From Chryseobacterium sp. SORGH_AS_0447 (GTDB taxonomy: Bacteria; Bacteroidota; Bacteroidia; Flavobacteriales; Weeksellaceae), in the NCBI RefSeq assembly GCF_030818695.1, contig NZ_JAUTAR010000001.1, positions 620,001 through 684,000 of the forward strand: a stretch of DNA of 64,000 bases, given 5' to 3'. Position 1 is the stretch's first letter. The number at the start of each line of letters is the position of its first letter. Position numbers and translations under genes: made by a program. The notes under the pieces are model-generated. The model was not told the DNA's origin, made no database searches, and saw only the letters and a program-made list of their open reading frames with translations. Positions 35,188-43,190 of the stretch are shown one piece after another.

Positions 35188-37305
35188 ATGAGAAGGGAAG
35201 TTCAGAATAAAACTCTTCAATTTAATATAACTGAAAAAAACACGGAAATTTATCCGTTTGAAAAAGACGGATTGTCATTGAAATCCTCTTATAAAACGGA
35301 AGATGTTAAACACCGGGAGCTGACACAGACTTCCCCGGGAATCGAGCCGTATCTCAGAGGGCCTTATTCTACCATGTATGTTCAGAAACCATGGACCATC
35401 CGTCAGTATGCCGGTTTTTCAACCGCTGAAGAATCCAATGCTTTTTACAGGAGAAACTTGGCCGCCGGACAGAAAGGGCTTTCCGTAGCTTTCGATTTGG
35501 CAACCCACCGGGGATATGATTCCGATCATGCCAGGGTAGTAGGTGATGTCGGGAAGGCCGGTGTTGCCATCGATTCTGTTGAGGACATGAAAATTTTATT
35601 CAATGAAATTCCACTGGACCAGATCTCGGTTTCCATGACGATGAACGGAGCGGTGCTGCCGATCCTTTCTTTTTATATCGTCGCAGCAGAAGAGCAGGGC
35701 GTTTCCCAGGAATTGCTTTCGGGAACCATCCAGAATGATATTTTAAAGGAGTTCATGGTAAGGAATACCTACATTTATCCGCCGGCACCTTCCATGAAGA
35801 TCATTGCCGATATCTTTGAATATACTTCTCAGAACATTCCGAAATTTAATTCCATCTCCATTTCAGGCTATCACATGCAGGAAGCTGGGGCAACTCCGGT
35901 ACTGGAAATGGCATATACCCTGGCAGACGGCCTGGAATATGTAAGAACTGGAATAAAAGCAGGAATGAAGGTTGATGATTTTGCACCGCGGCTTTCCTTT
36001 TTCTGGGCCATCGGGATGAACCATTTCATGGAAATTGCAAAAATGCGGGCAGCGAGATACATTTGGTCCAATCTCCTGAAACAGTTCAATCCGCAGAATC
36101 CGAAATCTCTAGCGTTAAGAACCCATTCCCAGACCTCCGGATGGTCTTTAACAGAGCAGGAACCGTTTAATAATATCACCAGAACAGCGATTGAAGCATT
36201 ATCTTCAGCATTAGGCGGAACCCAGTCGTTGCACACCAATGCACTGGATGAAGCCATTGCCCTTCCTACGGACTATTCAGCAAAAATTGCCAGAAATACC
36301 CAGATCATTCTTCAGCAGGAAAGCGGAATCTGCGATGTTGTGGATCCGATGGGCGGAAGCAACCTGGTGGAAAACCTTACCCAGCAAATGATCGAAGAAG
36401 CGATGAAATACATCGATGAGGTGGAGCAGGAAGGCGGAATGACCAAAGCCATTGAAGCCGGGATTCCAAAAATGAGGATCGAGGAAGCCGCAGCCAGAAA
36501 ACAGGCCAAGATCGACAGCGGAGAAGAATTCATCATTGGGGTAAATTCATTCCGGTCAGAACTGAAGCAGGACGCCATCGAAATCCTGGATATCGATAAT
36601 ACCGAAGTCCGCAGAAAACAGATCGAAAGACTCGATAAAATCAAACAGGAAAGAAATGCCCAAGCGGTTGACGAAATTCTGAACAAAATCAGGGAATCGG
36701 CTAAAACCGGACAGGGAAACCTTTTGGCTTTATGCATTGAAGCCGCCCGCAGACGGGTAACTCTCGGAGAGATGAGCGACGCCATGGAAGAAAGTTTCGG
36801 AAGATACAAAGCAAACATCAGAACCATCTCAGGAGTATATGCCATGAATGCAGGAAAAAACGAATATTTTGAAAAAGCCCTGAACTTAACCCAGAAATTT
36901 GAGGAAGAAGAAGGCCGCCGCCCGAGATTAATGGTTGCCAAAATGGGACAGGACGGGCACGACAGAGGAGCTAAAGTAGTGGCTACCGCATTTGCCGATA
37001 TGGGATTCGATGTGGATGTGGCACCGTTATTCCAGACACCGGAAGAAGTTGCGAAACAGGCGGTGGAAAACGATATTCATATTTTAGGTGTTTCATCTCT
37101 GGCTGCAGGCCACAAAACACTGGTTCCCCAGGTGGTGGAAGAATTGAAAAAGCTTGGAGCAGACGACATCACTATCGTGGTGGGCGGCGTTATTCCCCAG
37201 CAGGATTATGAATTTCTGTATGCCAACGGCGCCGATTTCATCTTCGGGCCGGGTACCAATCTCCCGAAATGTGCGGTCGATATCCTCGAACGGTTTTTAA
37301 ATTAA
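35188..37305 (+). CDS. scpA: Methylmalonyl-CoA mutase, large/ScpA-type subunit
   Basis: Adenosylcobalamin-dependent mutase interconverting (R)-methylmalonyl-CoA and succinyl-CoA. The 705-aa chain has the substrate barrel ([33 protein letters not shown]) and a C-terminal B12-binding domain with the cobalt-ligating H591 in [11 protein letters not shown] and the [12 protein letters not shown] loop. Both domains are complete, as in the homodimeric E. coli Sbm type. No small subunit gene is adjacent. Its GTPase chaperone MeaB lies about 8 kb downstream. The small stress-type gene at 37366 follows after 60 nt. Confidence 0.95.
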   Translation: MRREVQNKTLQFNITEKNTEIYPFEKDGLSLKSSYKTEDVKHRELTQTSPGIEPYLRGPYSTMYVQKPWTIRQYAGFSTAEESNAFYRRNLAAGQKGLSVAFDLATHRGYDSDHARVVGDVGKAGVAIDSVEDMKILFNEIPLDQISVSMTMNGAVLPILSFYIVAAEEQGVSQELLSGTIQNDILKEFMVRNTYIYPPAPSMKIIADIFEYTSQNIPKFNSISISGYHMQEAGATPVLEMAYTLADGLEYVRTGIKAGMKVDDFAPRLSFFWAIGMNHFMEIAKMRAARYIWSNLLKQFNPQNPKSLALRTHSQTSGWSLTEQEPFNNITRTAIEALSSALGGTQSLHTNALDEAIALPTDYSAKIARNTQIILQQESGICDVVDPMGGSNLVENLTQQMIEEAMKYIDEVEQEGGMTKAIEAGIPKMRIEEAAARKQAKIDSGEEFIIGVNSFRSELKQDAIEILDIDNTEVRRKQIERLDKIKQERNAQAVDEILNKIRESAKTGQGNLLALCIEAARRRVTLGEMSDAMEESFGRYKANIRTISGVYAMNAGKNEYFEKALNLTQKFEEEEGRRPRLMVAKMGQDGHDRGAKVVATAFADMGFDVDVAPLFQTPEEVAKQAVENDIHILGVSSLAAGHKTLVPQVVEELKKLGADDITIVVGGVIPQQDYEFLYANGADFIFGPGTNLPKCAVDILERFLN

Positions 37306-37365
37306 ATTAAAATTAAAAAGGAATAAATTGCATAGCTTTTGCATAAGCTAATAAAAATTTTCATT

Positions 37366-37866
37366 ATGGCTTATACAGTAGTTTCAGTATTTCCGGTAAC
37401 AGCAGATACCGACGAAATCAAAAGACAGTTAAAAGAAAACGGCATTGACGAAGCAAACATTGTTGTTTCAAAATCGAATGTAGAAAGCGGAGCATCTGCG
37501 GATGACTATCAGGAAGATGAACAGACCAAGGGATTTTTCGAATATACCTTTGCACACGATGCAGAAATGTTGGATGCATACCGTAAACACAGTGTTGGAA
37601 AAAACAACATCGTGGTGTATGCCGATAGCGTGGAGCAGGCAACGACTGCCAATTCTGTGTTAAACAGAAGCGGAGCGCTTGAAGTATACAGAAAACCTTC
37701 GGAAAATAAAACCGACATTCCTGAAGGGATGACCGAAGAAGAATACAACGGAATTATTGCAAAAGCAAAAAACAACTTATATTTCTTAGGTTCGGAAAGA
37801 GTATATCACTCCAACGTTATTCGGGGAATGGATGATCCGATGGATGATTTGGGATCTAAAGACTAA
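37366..37866 (+). CDS. Small YflT-like (general stress 17M-type) protein
   Basis: A 166-aa soluble acidic protein. The N-terminal pattern (YTVVSVFPVTADTDEIKRQL, then KENGI) and the following FFEYTFAHDAEMLDAYRKHS resemble the YflT/general-stress-protein domain, in which a ferredoxin-like fold binds no known ligand. A second half (EGMTEEEYNGIIAKAKNNLY) is helical. The frame opens at 37339; ATG 37366 begins the recognisable protein. It may be cotranscribed with the mutase. Identification is tentative. Confidence 0.7.
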   Translation: MAYTVVSVFPVTADTDEIKRQLKENGIDEANIVVSKSNVESGASADDYQEDEQTKGFFEYTFAHDAEMLDAYRKHSVGKNNIVVYADSVEQATTANSVLNRSGALEVYRKPSENKTDIPEGMTEEEYNGIIAKAKNNLYFLGSERVYHSNVIRGMDDPMDDLGSKD

Positions 37867-37900
37867 ACAATACAATCAGATAATAAAAACACATAAAAAT

Positions 37901-37934
37901 AAACCGGCTGTTTCAGATGAAGCAGCCGGTTTTC
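37901..37934 (+). terminator. Terminator of the stress-type gene
   Basis: 12-bp stem with one G-U pair (37901-37912 with 37921-37932) followed by TTTT. Confidence 0.9.
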
Positions 37935-37955
37935 GCTAATTATTGTGGGGCAAAA

Positions 37956-38027
37956 TTAGGGTAATAATACTTTGTCAATTCCATGGATAATCCCGTCGCT
38001 GCACTGGATCGTTATAAAGATCATGCA
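37956..38027 (-). pseudogene. Remnant of a fasciclin-domain gene
   Basis: The minus strand reads FITIQCSDGIIHGIDKVLLP followed by a stop. This matches the closing motif of fasciclin domains (N-G-v-I-H-x-I-D-x-V-L-x-P) including the usual end at -LP. An in-frame stop lies just upstream, and no other fasciclin motif is found, so only about 24 codons of a decayed gene remain. Confidence 0.4.
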
Positions 38028-38152
38028 CAATTACCCGGAAAAAGTAAAGATTCAATTTTTTTATACTTCCATTGTATAAGTGTAGAATGGGATAGACAAA
38101 TTCTATACCTTTTTTATTTTGATTATAAATTTTAAAATTTATTTTCAAATTG

Positions 38153-38183
38153 TTTGGCAGTTTCAAAAATTGTTTTACTTTTG
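38153..38183 (+). promoter_or_regulatory. Promoter of a structured short transcript upstream of the RtcB-PrfH cluster
   Basis: TTTG (38153-38156), 19 nt, TACTTTTG (38176-38183): near-ideal flavobacterial promoter. Confidence 0.7.
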
Positions 38184-38188
38184 TGGCT

Positions 38189-38358
38189 CGAATCAGATTT
38201 TTAACCTTAAAAAACGACGAAACAAATGTTCAGTAAAGTACATATTTCTACAGCAGGATTGCCTTTCGCAAAGGCAGGGCTTCGTCGTTGGGTACATTCT
38301 TAGAATAACAGTATAATGAAATATCAGAACCCGGAGCCGTAAAGATTCCGGGTTTTTT
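38189..38358 (+). ncRNA. Short structured RNA or attenuated leader upstream of the RtcB-PrfH cluster
   Basis: A transcription unit of about 170 nt is framed by a good promoter and a strong terminator (8-bp stem 38328-38335 with 38347-38354, six T). Inside, AACGACGAA (38213-38221) is the exact complement of 38281-38289, and GCCTTT-CGC-AAAGGC (38261-38275) forms an inner hairpin. A 24-codon frame (MFSKVHISTAGLPFAKAGLR, 38226-38300) overlaps the structure and could be a leader peptide. It could be an independent small RNA or an attenuator for the genes from 38618. Confidence 0.5.
38328..38358 (+). terminator. Terminator of the structured short transcript
   Basis: 8-bp GC-rich stem (38328-38335 with 38347-38354), 11-nt loop, six T (38353-38358). 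Between 38359 and 38617 no gene or clear promoter is supported. Confidence 0.85.
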
Positions 38359-38617
38359 ATTGCGCAATATTTCAAACTCATAACAGGTTTTCCCGGACTC
38401 TTTTTTCAACAATACAGGAACAATATCAAACAGTTTTTTTAGAAGCTGTTTCCCGCTATCCGTTGCAATCTTTTTTTTCAAAAAAGGATTTCCACTGCTA
38501 TCGGGGCTAGTGATAACGTTCCGCACAATGATCTTATAACTTCAAAAGGATGTAAGGTTAAAGCAGATATCAGGATGATGCACACAACTTTGTATGTCGC
38601 TTTAACAGTTGATAGTA

Positions 38618-39367
38618 ATGGAAAAAGACAACCTCTTGTTTTTCAGAATCAGAAATCTGAGAAACAGGAAAAGAATAATTAAAAAGGATATAGAGAAACA
38701 GGTCAGGCAAAAATGTAAATACCGGAGAAGACTTTGGGAAATAAAACGGGATATTCCGTTGGTTCCTTTGGATAAACCTTATCAAAAGGGCTTTGTACGT
38801 TTTTTTGTGGTAAGGGATGATGTAAAAAGATCAGGTAATGGCAGATTCTTCGAAGAACTTCTGAAAAAAGTGAATACGGAAATGTATTCTCCGACGCGTA
38901 AATTTCTCAAGAAAAAACGGAGACATGGACGCAGGATTTATGTCGCGAAAGAACATAAGATTGCCAATATCTATCCCTGGCAATGGGATAGTCCAAAGCT
39001 AGGACTTACCGCAAGAGAAAAGGAATATTTTGTCATGAAAAATAATTACTGTCCTATTAAAAAGTCAATCGAAGTTTATTATGAATTTATTGAACCCTGG
39101 AGGTTTGTATTAAAAGTAAGACCAAATATCATTACCCATTACAAGCCTTTGCAGGCAGATTTGGAAAAAGAAATCGATGAGACCGATGCTTTTTTAGATC
39201 GGCATAAAGTTCAGGGGATCATTCATAAAACAATTTACGGAAAGCCCGATCGATGGAAAAACAAACACAGCCGCGATCGGATGAAAAGCCTGAAAGCCTT
39301 TCACTATACCGCTTCTGCAAAAGAAATTGCAGGCATTTTAGAGGACTGCAACGTCCTGAAAATTTAA
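38618..39367 (+). CDS. Highly basic protein of unknown function, first gene of the RtcB-PrfH cluster
   Basis: A 249-aa cytoplasmic protein with an exceptionally Lys/Arg-rich N-terminal half (FFRIRNLRNRKRIIKKDIEK; FLKKKRRHGRRIYV) and a Trp/Tyr-containing middle (IYPWQWDSPKLGL, EVYYEFIEPWRFVLKV). No signal peptide, membrane segment or known domain is seen. ATG 38618 is chosen over an in-frame TTG at 38609. It ends 10 nt before rtcB, so it should be cotranscribed. The charge suggests RNA or ribosome binding, which would fit the neighbours; this is inference. Confidence 0.8.
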   Translation: MEKDNLLFFRIRNLRNRKRIIKKDIEKQVRQKCKYRRRLWEIKRDIPLVPLDKPYQKGFVRFFVVRDDVKRSGNGRFFEELLKKVNTEMYSPTRKFLKKKRRHGRRIYVAKEHKIANIYPWQWDSPKLGLTAREKEYFVMKNNYCPIKKSIEVYYEFIEPWRFVLKVRPNIITHYKPLQADLEKEIDETDAFLDRHKVQGIIHKTIYGKPDRWKNKHSRDRMKSLKAFHYTASAKEIAGILEDCNVLKI

Positions 39368-39377
39368 AAATAAAACA

Positions 39378-40769
39378 ATGGGAAATTTAAAACTAAAAGG
39401 AAAAGACATATTGAAATTAGGATATCCGAACAACCAGAGCGTAAACGTTGCGCTGGAAGTGATGAAAAGAAACTTTGCAACCAAAAACATTCATCATGTA
39501 AAAGCTCTTCTAAAGGAAATCCTGATCCACCCGGAGGATTTTGAAAAAGATCTCACCTTCGGACAAATTGCGGAAGCTCTGCTTTCCTCAAAAAAAACGG
39601 AAAAAAGAATGCTGAATACCCACCGGGCCGCATTTCAGGTTTTCGGAAACAACATTTCGGACGAAGCGAAAAACCAGTTGTATACTGCGCTGAAACTTCC
39701 GGTTTCCGTACAGGGGGCGCTGATGCCCGATTCCCACAGCGGATACGGGCTTCCGATCGGCGGAGTATTGGCCGTAGAAAATGCAGTGATCCCTTATGGC
39801 GTTGGCATGGACATCGGATGCCGGATGAGCCTCAGCATTCTCGATACCCCAGTATCTTATCTGGACGGTGCTAAAGACAAATATGAAAAAGCACTTGCCG
39901 AGCATACCAAATTCGGGATGTATGAAACCCAAAAATCCCACATCGACCACGAAATTTTCGAGCGGGATACCTTTGATATGATCCCGCTGCTGAGAAGGCT
40001 CAAAGGGAAAGCCATCAGGCAGATGGGAAGCTCCGGCGGTGGAAACCATTTCGTGGAATTCGGGGAAGTGGAAATCACAGAAGAAGATCCGCAGATTGGT
40101 TTGCCGAAAGGAAAATACCTCGGCATCCTCTCGCACAGCGGTTCACGCGGGCTCGGTGCGGAAATCGCCCAGTATTATTCCAGGATGGCTGTAGAGCAGT
40201 GCCCGTTACCGAAAGAAGCACAGCAGTTTGCGTGGCTGGACTTAAGCACCCATCTAGGGCTTGAATACTGGACGGCGATGAATCTGGCAGGAGATTATGC
40301 TTCTGCCTGCCACGACGACATCCACCGGAGGCTGGTAAAAGCAGTAGGCGGAAGGGTAAAAGCCAGAATAGAAAACCATCACAATTTTGCCTGGAAAGAA
40401 ATCCACAACGGTAAAGAAGTGATTGTTCACCGGAAAGGAGCCACCCCGGCCAATGAAAACGAATTGGGGATGATTCCCGGATCCATGACCGCTAAAGGCT
40501 TTATTGTCCGCGGAAAAGGAAACCCGGATTCCCTGAACTCAGCATCTCACGGTGCCGGAAGAGCCCATTCCAGAGGCGAATGCCGAAGCCTGTTTACCCA
40601 GAATGACATTAAAAAAGAGCTGAAACTCAAAAATGTCACGCTGATGGGCGGAAATGCGGAGGAAGCGCCGATGGCCTATAAAGACATCAATGAAGTGATG
40701 AACGCACAGAGCGAACTGGTTGATATCCTGGGAACATTCCAGCCAAGAATAGTAAGGATGGACAAGTAA
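39378..40769 (+). CDS. rtcB: RNA-splicing ligase RtcB (PrfH-associated type)
   Basis: A GTP- and Mn-dependent ligase that joins 2',3'-cyclic phosphate or 3'-phosphate RNA ends to 5'-OH ends. The 463-aa chain shows metal ligand C148 (GVGMDIGCRMS), the SSGGGNHFVEF and ILSHSGSRGLG motifs, and the guanylylated histidine H391 in SASHGAGRAHSR. It has no archease partner here. Its neighbour PrfH marks it as the ribosome-repair type: such ligases reseal 16S rRNA cut in the decoding centre after PrfH has cleared the ribosome. A long palindrome follows the gene. Confidence 0.95.
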   Translation: MGNLKLKGKDILKLGYPNNQSVNVALEVMKRNFATKNIHHVKALLKEILIHPEDFEKDLTFGQIAEALLSSKKTEKRMLNTHRAAFQVFGNNISDEAKNQLYTALKLPVSVQGALMPDSHSGYGLPIGGVLAVENAVIPYGVGMDIGCRMSLSILDTPVSYLDGAKDKYEKALAEHTKFGMYETQKSHIDHEIFERDTFDMIPLLRRLKGKAIRQMGSSGGGNHFVEFGEVEITEEDPQIGLPKGKYLGILSHSGSRGLGAEIAQYYSRMAVEQCPLPKEAQQFAWLDLSTHLGLEYWTAMNLAGDYASACHDDIHRRLVKAVGGRVKARIENHHNFAWKEIHNGKEVIVHRKGATPANENELGMIPGSMTAKGFIVRGKGNPDSLNSASHGAGRAHSRGECRSLFTQNDIKKELKLKNVTLMGGNAEEAPMAYKDINEVMNAQSELVDILGTFQPRIVRMDK

Positions 40770-40789
40770 ATGGCTGATGTAACACCATC

Positions 40790-40822
40790 AAACCTCATAG
40801 GTTTTTAAAACCTATGAGGTTT
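40790..40822. repeat. Perfect palindrome between rtcB and the downstream genes
   Basis: 15-bp perfect stem (40790-40804 with 40808-40822), loop of 3 nt. Only three T follow, so it is more likely an RNA-processing or partial attenuation site, or a small mobile repeat, than a full terminator. Confidence 0.75.
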
Positions 40823-40853
40823 ATAAAAACAAAAAACAATTAGAAAATTAAAA

Positions 40854-41399
40854 ATGGGAGCACCACATAATATAAAAAGATACGGTGAAGTCTGGCCGGA
40901 ATTCAGAATCCGGTACGGGCTTGAAATTTTAGAAAAATTAAAAGATAAAGTCATTATTTCAGGAGGCTGGGCATGGCACTTTATGTCCAAATCCGGGCAT
41001 ACGGAATATAAGCATGCGCATGACCATAAAGATATTGATGTGTTTGTTAAAAAAGAACAGGTCGCGGAAGTCGTAATGATTCTTCAGCAGGAGGGTTTTC
41101 AGAAAGTCTGGACCAGATACGATCATCTTCCGAGCCAGGAAAATTTCCGCCGGTACGAGAAAACAACAGAAATGGAAAACGGAAAATTCCACAGGATCAC
41201 TATCGATTTCTTTGAAAGGAATGATCTGGAAACAGTTGAAACCAATGGATTTACTGTAGTAAAACCGGAGGTTCTTCTTTCTTTTTACAGAAATATCCAT
41301 TCCAGTGATAAATGCTGGGCGGTAATGGCCGCAAAAGATCTGGTGGAAAAAGGAATTGATCCTGTTGGCCATCCGAGATTAAGTGAAATGCCAAAATAA
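40854..41399 (+). CDS. Nucleotidyltransferase-fold protein in the RtcB-PrfH cluster
   Basis: A 181-aa protein with the minimal nucleotidyltransferase signature: GG motif (VIISGGWAWHF, about residues 34-44), DxD metal pair D60/D62 in HKDIDVFVKK and a third acidic residue D118 in ITIDFFERND. It resembles stand-alone aminoglycoside/lincosamide or MNT/AbiEii-type transferases. The active site looks complete. In this company it may add nucleotides to, or otherwise modify, an RNA end before ligation; that is inference. It ends 6 nt before the zinc-ribbon gene. Confidence 0.8.
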   Translation: MGAPHNIKRYGEVWPEFRIRYGLEILEKLKDKVIISGGWAWHFMSKSGHTEYKHAHDHKDIDVFVKKEQVAEVVMILQQEGFQKVWTRYDHLPSQENFRRYEKTTEMENGKFHRITIDFFERNDLETVETNGFTVVKPEVLLSFYRNIHSSDKCWAVMAAKDLVEKGIDPVGHPRLSEMPK

Positions 41400-41405
41400 A
41401 GAAAA

Positions 41406-41990
41406 ATGCAAAAAAGATATAAACAACAATATTCTTCCTATTACAACACCGCTCTGGTCGTTTGTCCCAATTGCGGAGAAGATGCCCTGGTGAAAAACGT
41501 AGGTAATTATAAGCAGGCTTCTCTGGAATGCCGGCATTGCAGTTTACGGAAGAGCGGAAATGAACTGGTGTTTTACAAAGCTTTTATAAAGCTGTATTGC
41601 CCTTCTTGTGCACATCCGATCCGTTATGAGCAGGGAAAGTTAAAAGAAAAGCCTCAAAATATTACGGTACCATGTGACGAATGCGATGCTTCATTTCAGG
41701 TTCAACCGAAAATAGAGAAATATTTAGATTCTTACGGAAGAGAAACAGGACTGATCCATGATCCGGTTTTCGGATATCCGTACTTTTTTCAGGAAGATTT
41801 TAAAGGAAAACTCTTTTGGGCCAAAAACAGAGAACATCTGCTGGAAATGGAAAGTTACGTTTCTTCCGGTCTGAGAACGCTTCCTTACAGAATGCGTATG
41901 GTAGAAAGACTGCCGACTTTTATTAAAGAAGCTAAAAACCGGGAAGCCATCTTAAAAATTTTACAGAAATGGAAAAACTCATACAAATAA
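41406..41990 (+). CDS. Double zinc-ribbon protein in the RtcB-PrfH cluster
   Basis: A 194-aa protein with four CxxC knuckles in two pairs: CPNC/CRHC (residues about 20-47) and CPSC/CDEC (about 62-96), giving two zinc ribbons. The second half has a conserved-looking aromatic stretch (LIHDPVFGYPYFFQEDFKGK) and a basic helical tail. Such ribbons commonly bind RNA, DNA or ribosomes. It overlaps prfH by 22 nt, so translation is coupled. Function is unknown. Confidence 0.82.
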   Translation: MQKRYKQQYSSYYNTALVVCPNCGEDALVKNVGNYKQASLECRHCSLRKSGNELVFYKAFIKLYCPSCAHPIRYEQGKLKEKPQNITVPCDECDASFQVQPKIEKYLDSYGRETGLIHDPVFGYPYFFQEDFKGKLFWAKNREHLLEMESYVSSGLRTLPYRMRMVERLPTFIKEAKNREAILKILQKWKNSYK

Positions 41991-42667
41991 CCGCAGGAAA
42001 AGGACCTCTGGAATGCCAGTGGGTCGTCGCCAAAGTGCTGAAAGTTTTTCTGGAAGAAATAAAGAACAATAACATAGCCTATGAAATCATCCATCGTGAA
42101 AACGGTGATGAAAACCTGACGCTGAAATCCGTAACCCTCCTTTTGAAATCAAAAGATATACAGGATTTTTTAGCATCATGGCTGGGAAGCGTCTGCTGGA
42201 TTGGCAAAAGCACCTTCCGGAAACAGCATAAACGCAGCAACTGGTTTGTTGGGATCTTTGAACTCGAAGAATTGGAGAAAGTCAGCTTTCATGAAAAAGA
42301 TATTCAGTTTCAGACTGTAAGGAGCCAGGGAAGCGGCGGACAAAATGTGAATAAGGTGAACACGGCCGTACGGGCAACACATATCCCGACCGGCCAAAGT
42401 GTTTTCGTACAGGACTCCCGTTCGCAGCTTGAAAATAAAAAACGTTCAGTAGAGCGGCTGAAAGCAAAAGTCCTGGAGCAGAATATAATACAGCTGCAGA
42501 AAAGAATGCAGGAAACGTGGAACAACCACCTGAATGTACAGCGCGGAAATCCGGTGAGAACATTCTCCGGAACCGATTTTAAAAAGAATTATCAGGAAAA
42601 GTCTTTTAAGAAACAGAGGCATCACCTGAAAAATGAACTCAAAAATTATAGAAATGACCTTAACTAA
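41969..42667 (+). CDS. prfH: Peptide chain release factor homolog PrfH
   Basis: A 232-aa RF homolog lacking the codon-recognition domain of RF1/RF2. The PrfH-specific start (IQITAGKGPLECQWVVAKVL) and WLGSVCWIGKSTFRKQHKRS are present; the catalytic GGQ is at residues 123-125 ([20 protein letters not shown]). Known family role: it recognises ribosomes whose 16S rRNA is cut in the decoding centre, hydrolyses the stalled peptidyl-tRNA, and so makes the break accessible to the partner RtcB. It overlaps both neighbours (22 nt upstream, 14-35 nt downstream). Confidence 0.95.
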   Translation: MEKLIQITAGKGPLECQWVVAKVLKVFLEEIKNNNIAYEIIHRENGDENLTLKSVTLLLKSKDIQDFLASWLGSVCWIGKSTFRKQHKRSNWFVGIFELEELEKVSFHEKDIQFQTVRSQGSGGQNVNKVNTAVRATHIPTGQSVFVQDSRSQLENKKRSVERLKAKVLEQNIIQLQKRMQETWNNHLNVQRGNPVRTFSGTDFKKNYQEKSFKKQRHHLKNELKNYRNDLN

Positions 42668-43169
42668 AAGTAAATATTATTTTGAAGCCCTCGACCATTA
42701 TCCGTACAACCTGCCGGATTGTATGGAAGCTTTGAATTATGCCCTCTCTTATGATCCGGAAGATGCCGATGCGCTCTGTCTTATGGGCAGGATCTACAGC
42801 GAAATGCTCAGCGATTACGAAAAAGCAAAATGCTATTTTGAAGAAGCCATGCAATATGATGTAACCAATGTTAATACACCACAATATTATATTATCTGTC
42901 TGCTGAATAACGAAGATCTTCAGGAAGCCGAAAAGCTGATTGAATATTCACTGAAAATAAAAGGCGTTGATAAGGCAACCCTGTGGATGTACAGATCCAT
43001 GCTTTCCGAGAAAAGAGGAAGTCTGGTGAATGCACTGAAATTTTTAACACAGGCAGAGAAGTATTGCTTTACGGAGTGCAGTCTGAGCAATATAAAAAGC
43101 CGCAAAAAATTTATCAAATCCAAAATGCCTAAAAAACCCAAAATTAAAAAGGAAAAGGAGACGAAATAA
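42654..43169 (+). CDS. TPR-like protein, last gene of the RtcB-PrfH cluster
   Basis: A 171-aa helical protein with tetratricopeptide-like repeats (SYDPEDADALCLMGRIYSEM, DYEKAKCYFEEAMQYD, NEDLQEAEKLIEYSL, SLVNALKFLTQAEKY) and a very basic end (KKPKIKKEKETK). An in-frame ATG at 42633 would add seven residues. The start lies inside prfH in both cases, which indicates coupled expression. TPRs mediate protein contacts, so it may scaffold the cluster's proteins; this is inference. A terminator overlaps its stop codon. Confidence 0.8.
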   Translation: MTLTKSKYYFEALDHYPYNLPDCMEALNYALSYDPEDADALCLMGRIYSEMLSDYEKAKCYFEEAMQYDVTNVNTPQYYIICLLNNEDLQEAEKLIEYSLKIKGVDKATLWMYRSMLSEKRGSLVNALKFLTQAEKYCFTECSLSNIKSRKKFIKSKMPKKPKIKKEKETK

Positions 43170-43180
43170 GTCTCCTTTTT
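43153..43180 (+). terminator. Terminator of the RtcB-PrfH cluster
   Basis: Perfect 10-bp stem (43153-43162 with 43170-43179), 7-nt loop holding the stop codon of the last gene, then T-run. Confidence 0.92.
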
Positions 43181-43190
43181 TATAAATTTA

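Noticed and set aside
38248..38526. 92-codon minus-strand frame near the short structured RNA
   Set aside because: It starts with GTG, overlaps a strong terminator and the structured RNA on the other strand, and resembles no family; judged chance, though not excluded.
40790..40822. Transcription terminator after rtcB
   Set aside because: The stem is perfect but only three T follow, and the next genes on the same strand are tightly packed; listed as palindrome instead.
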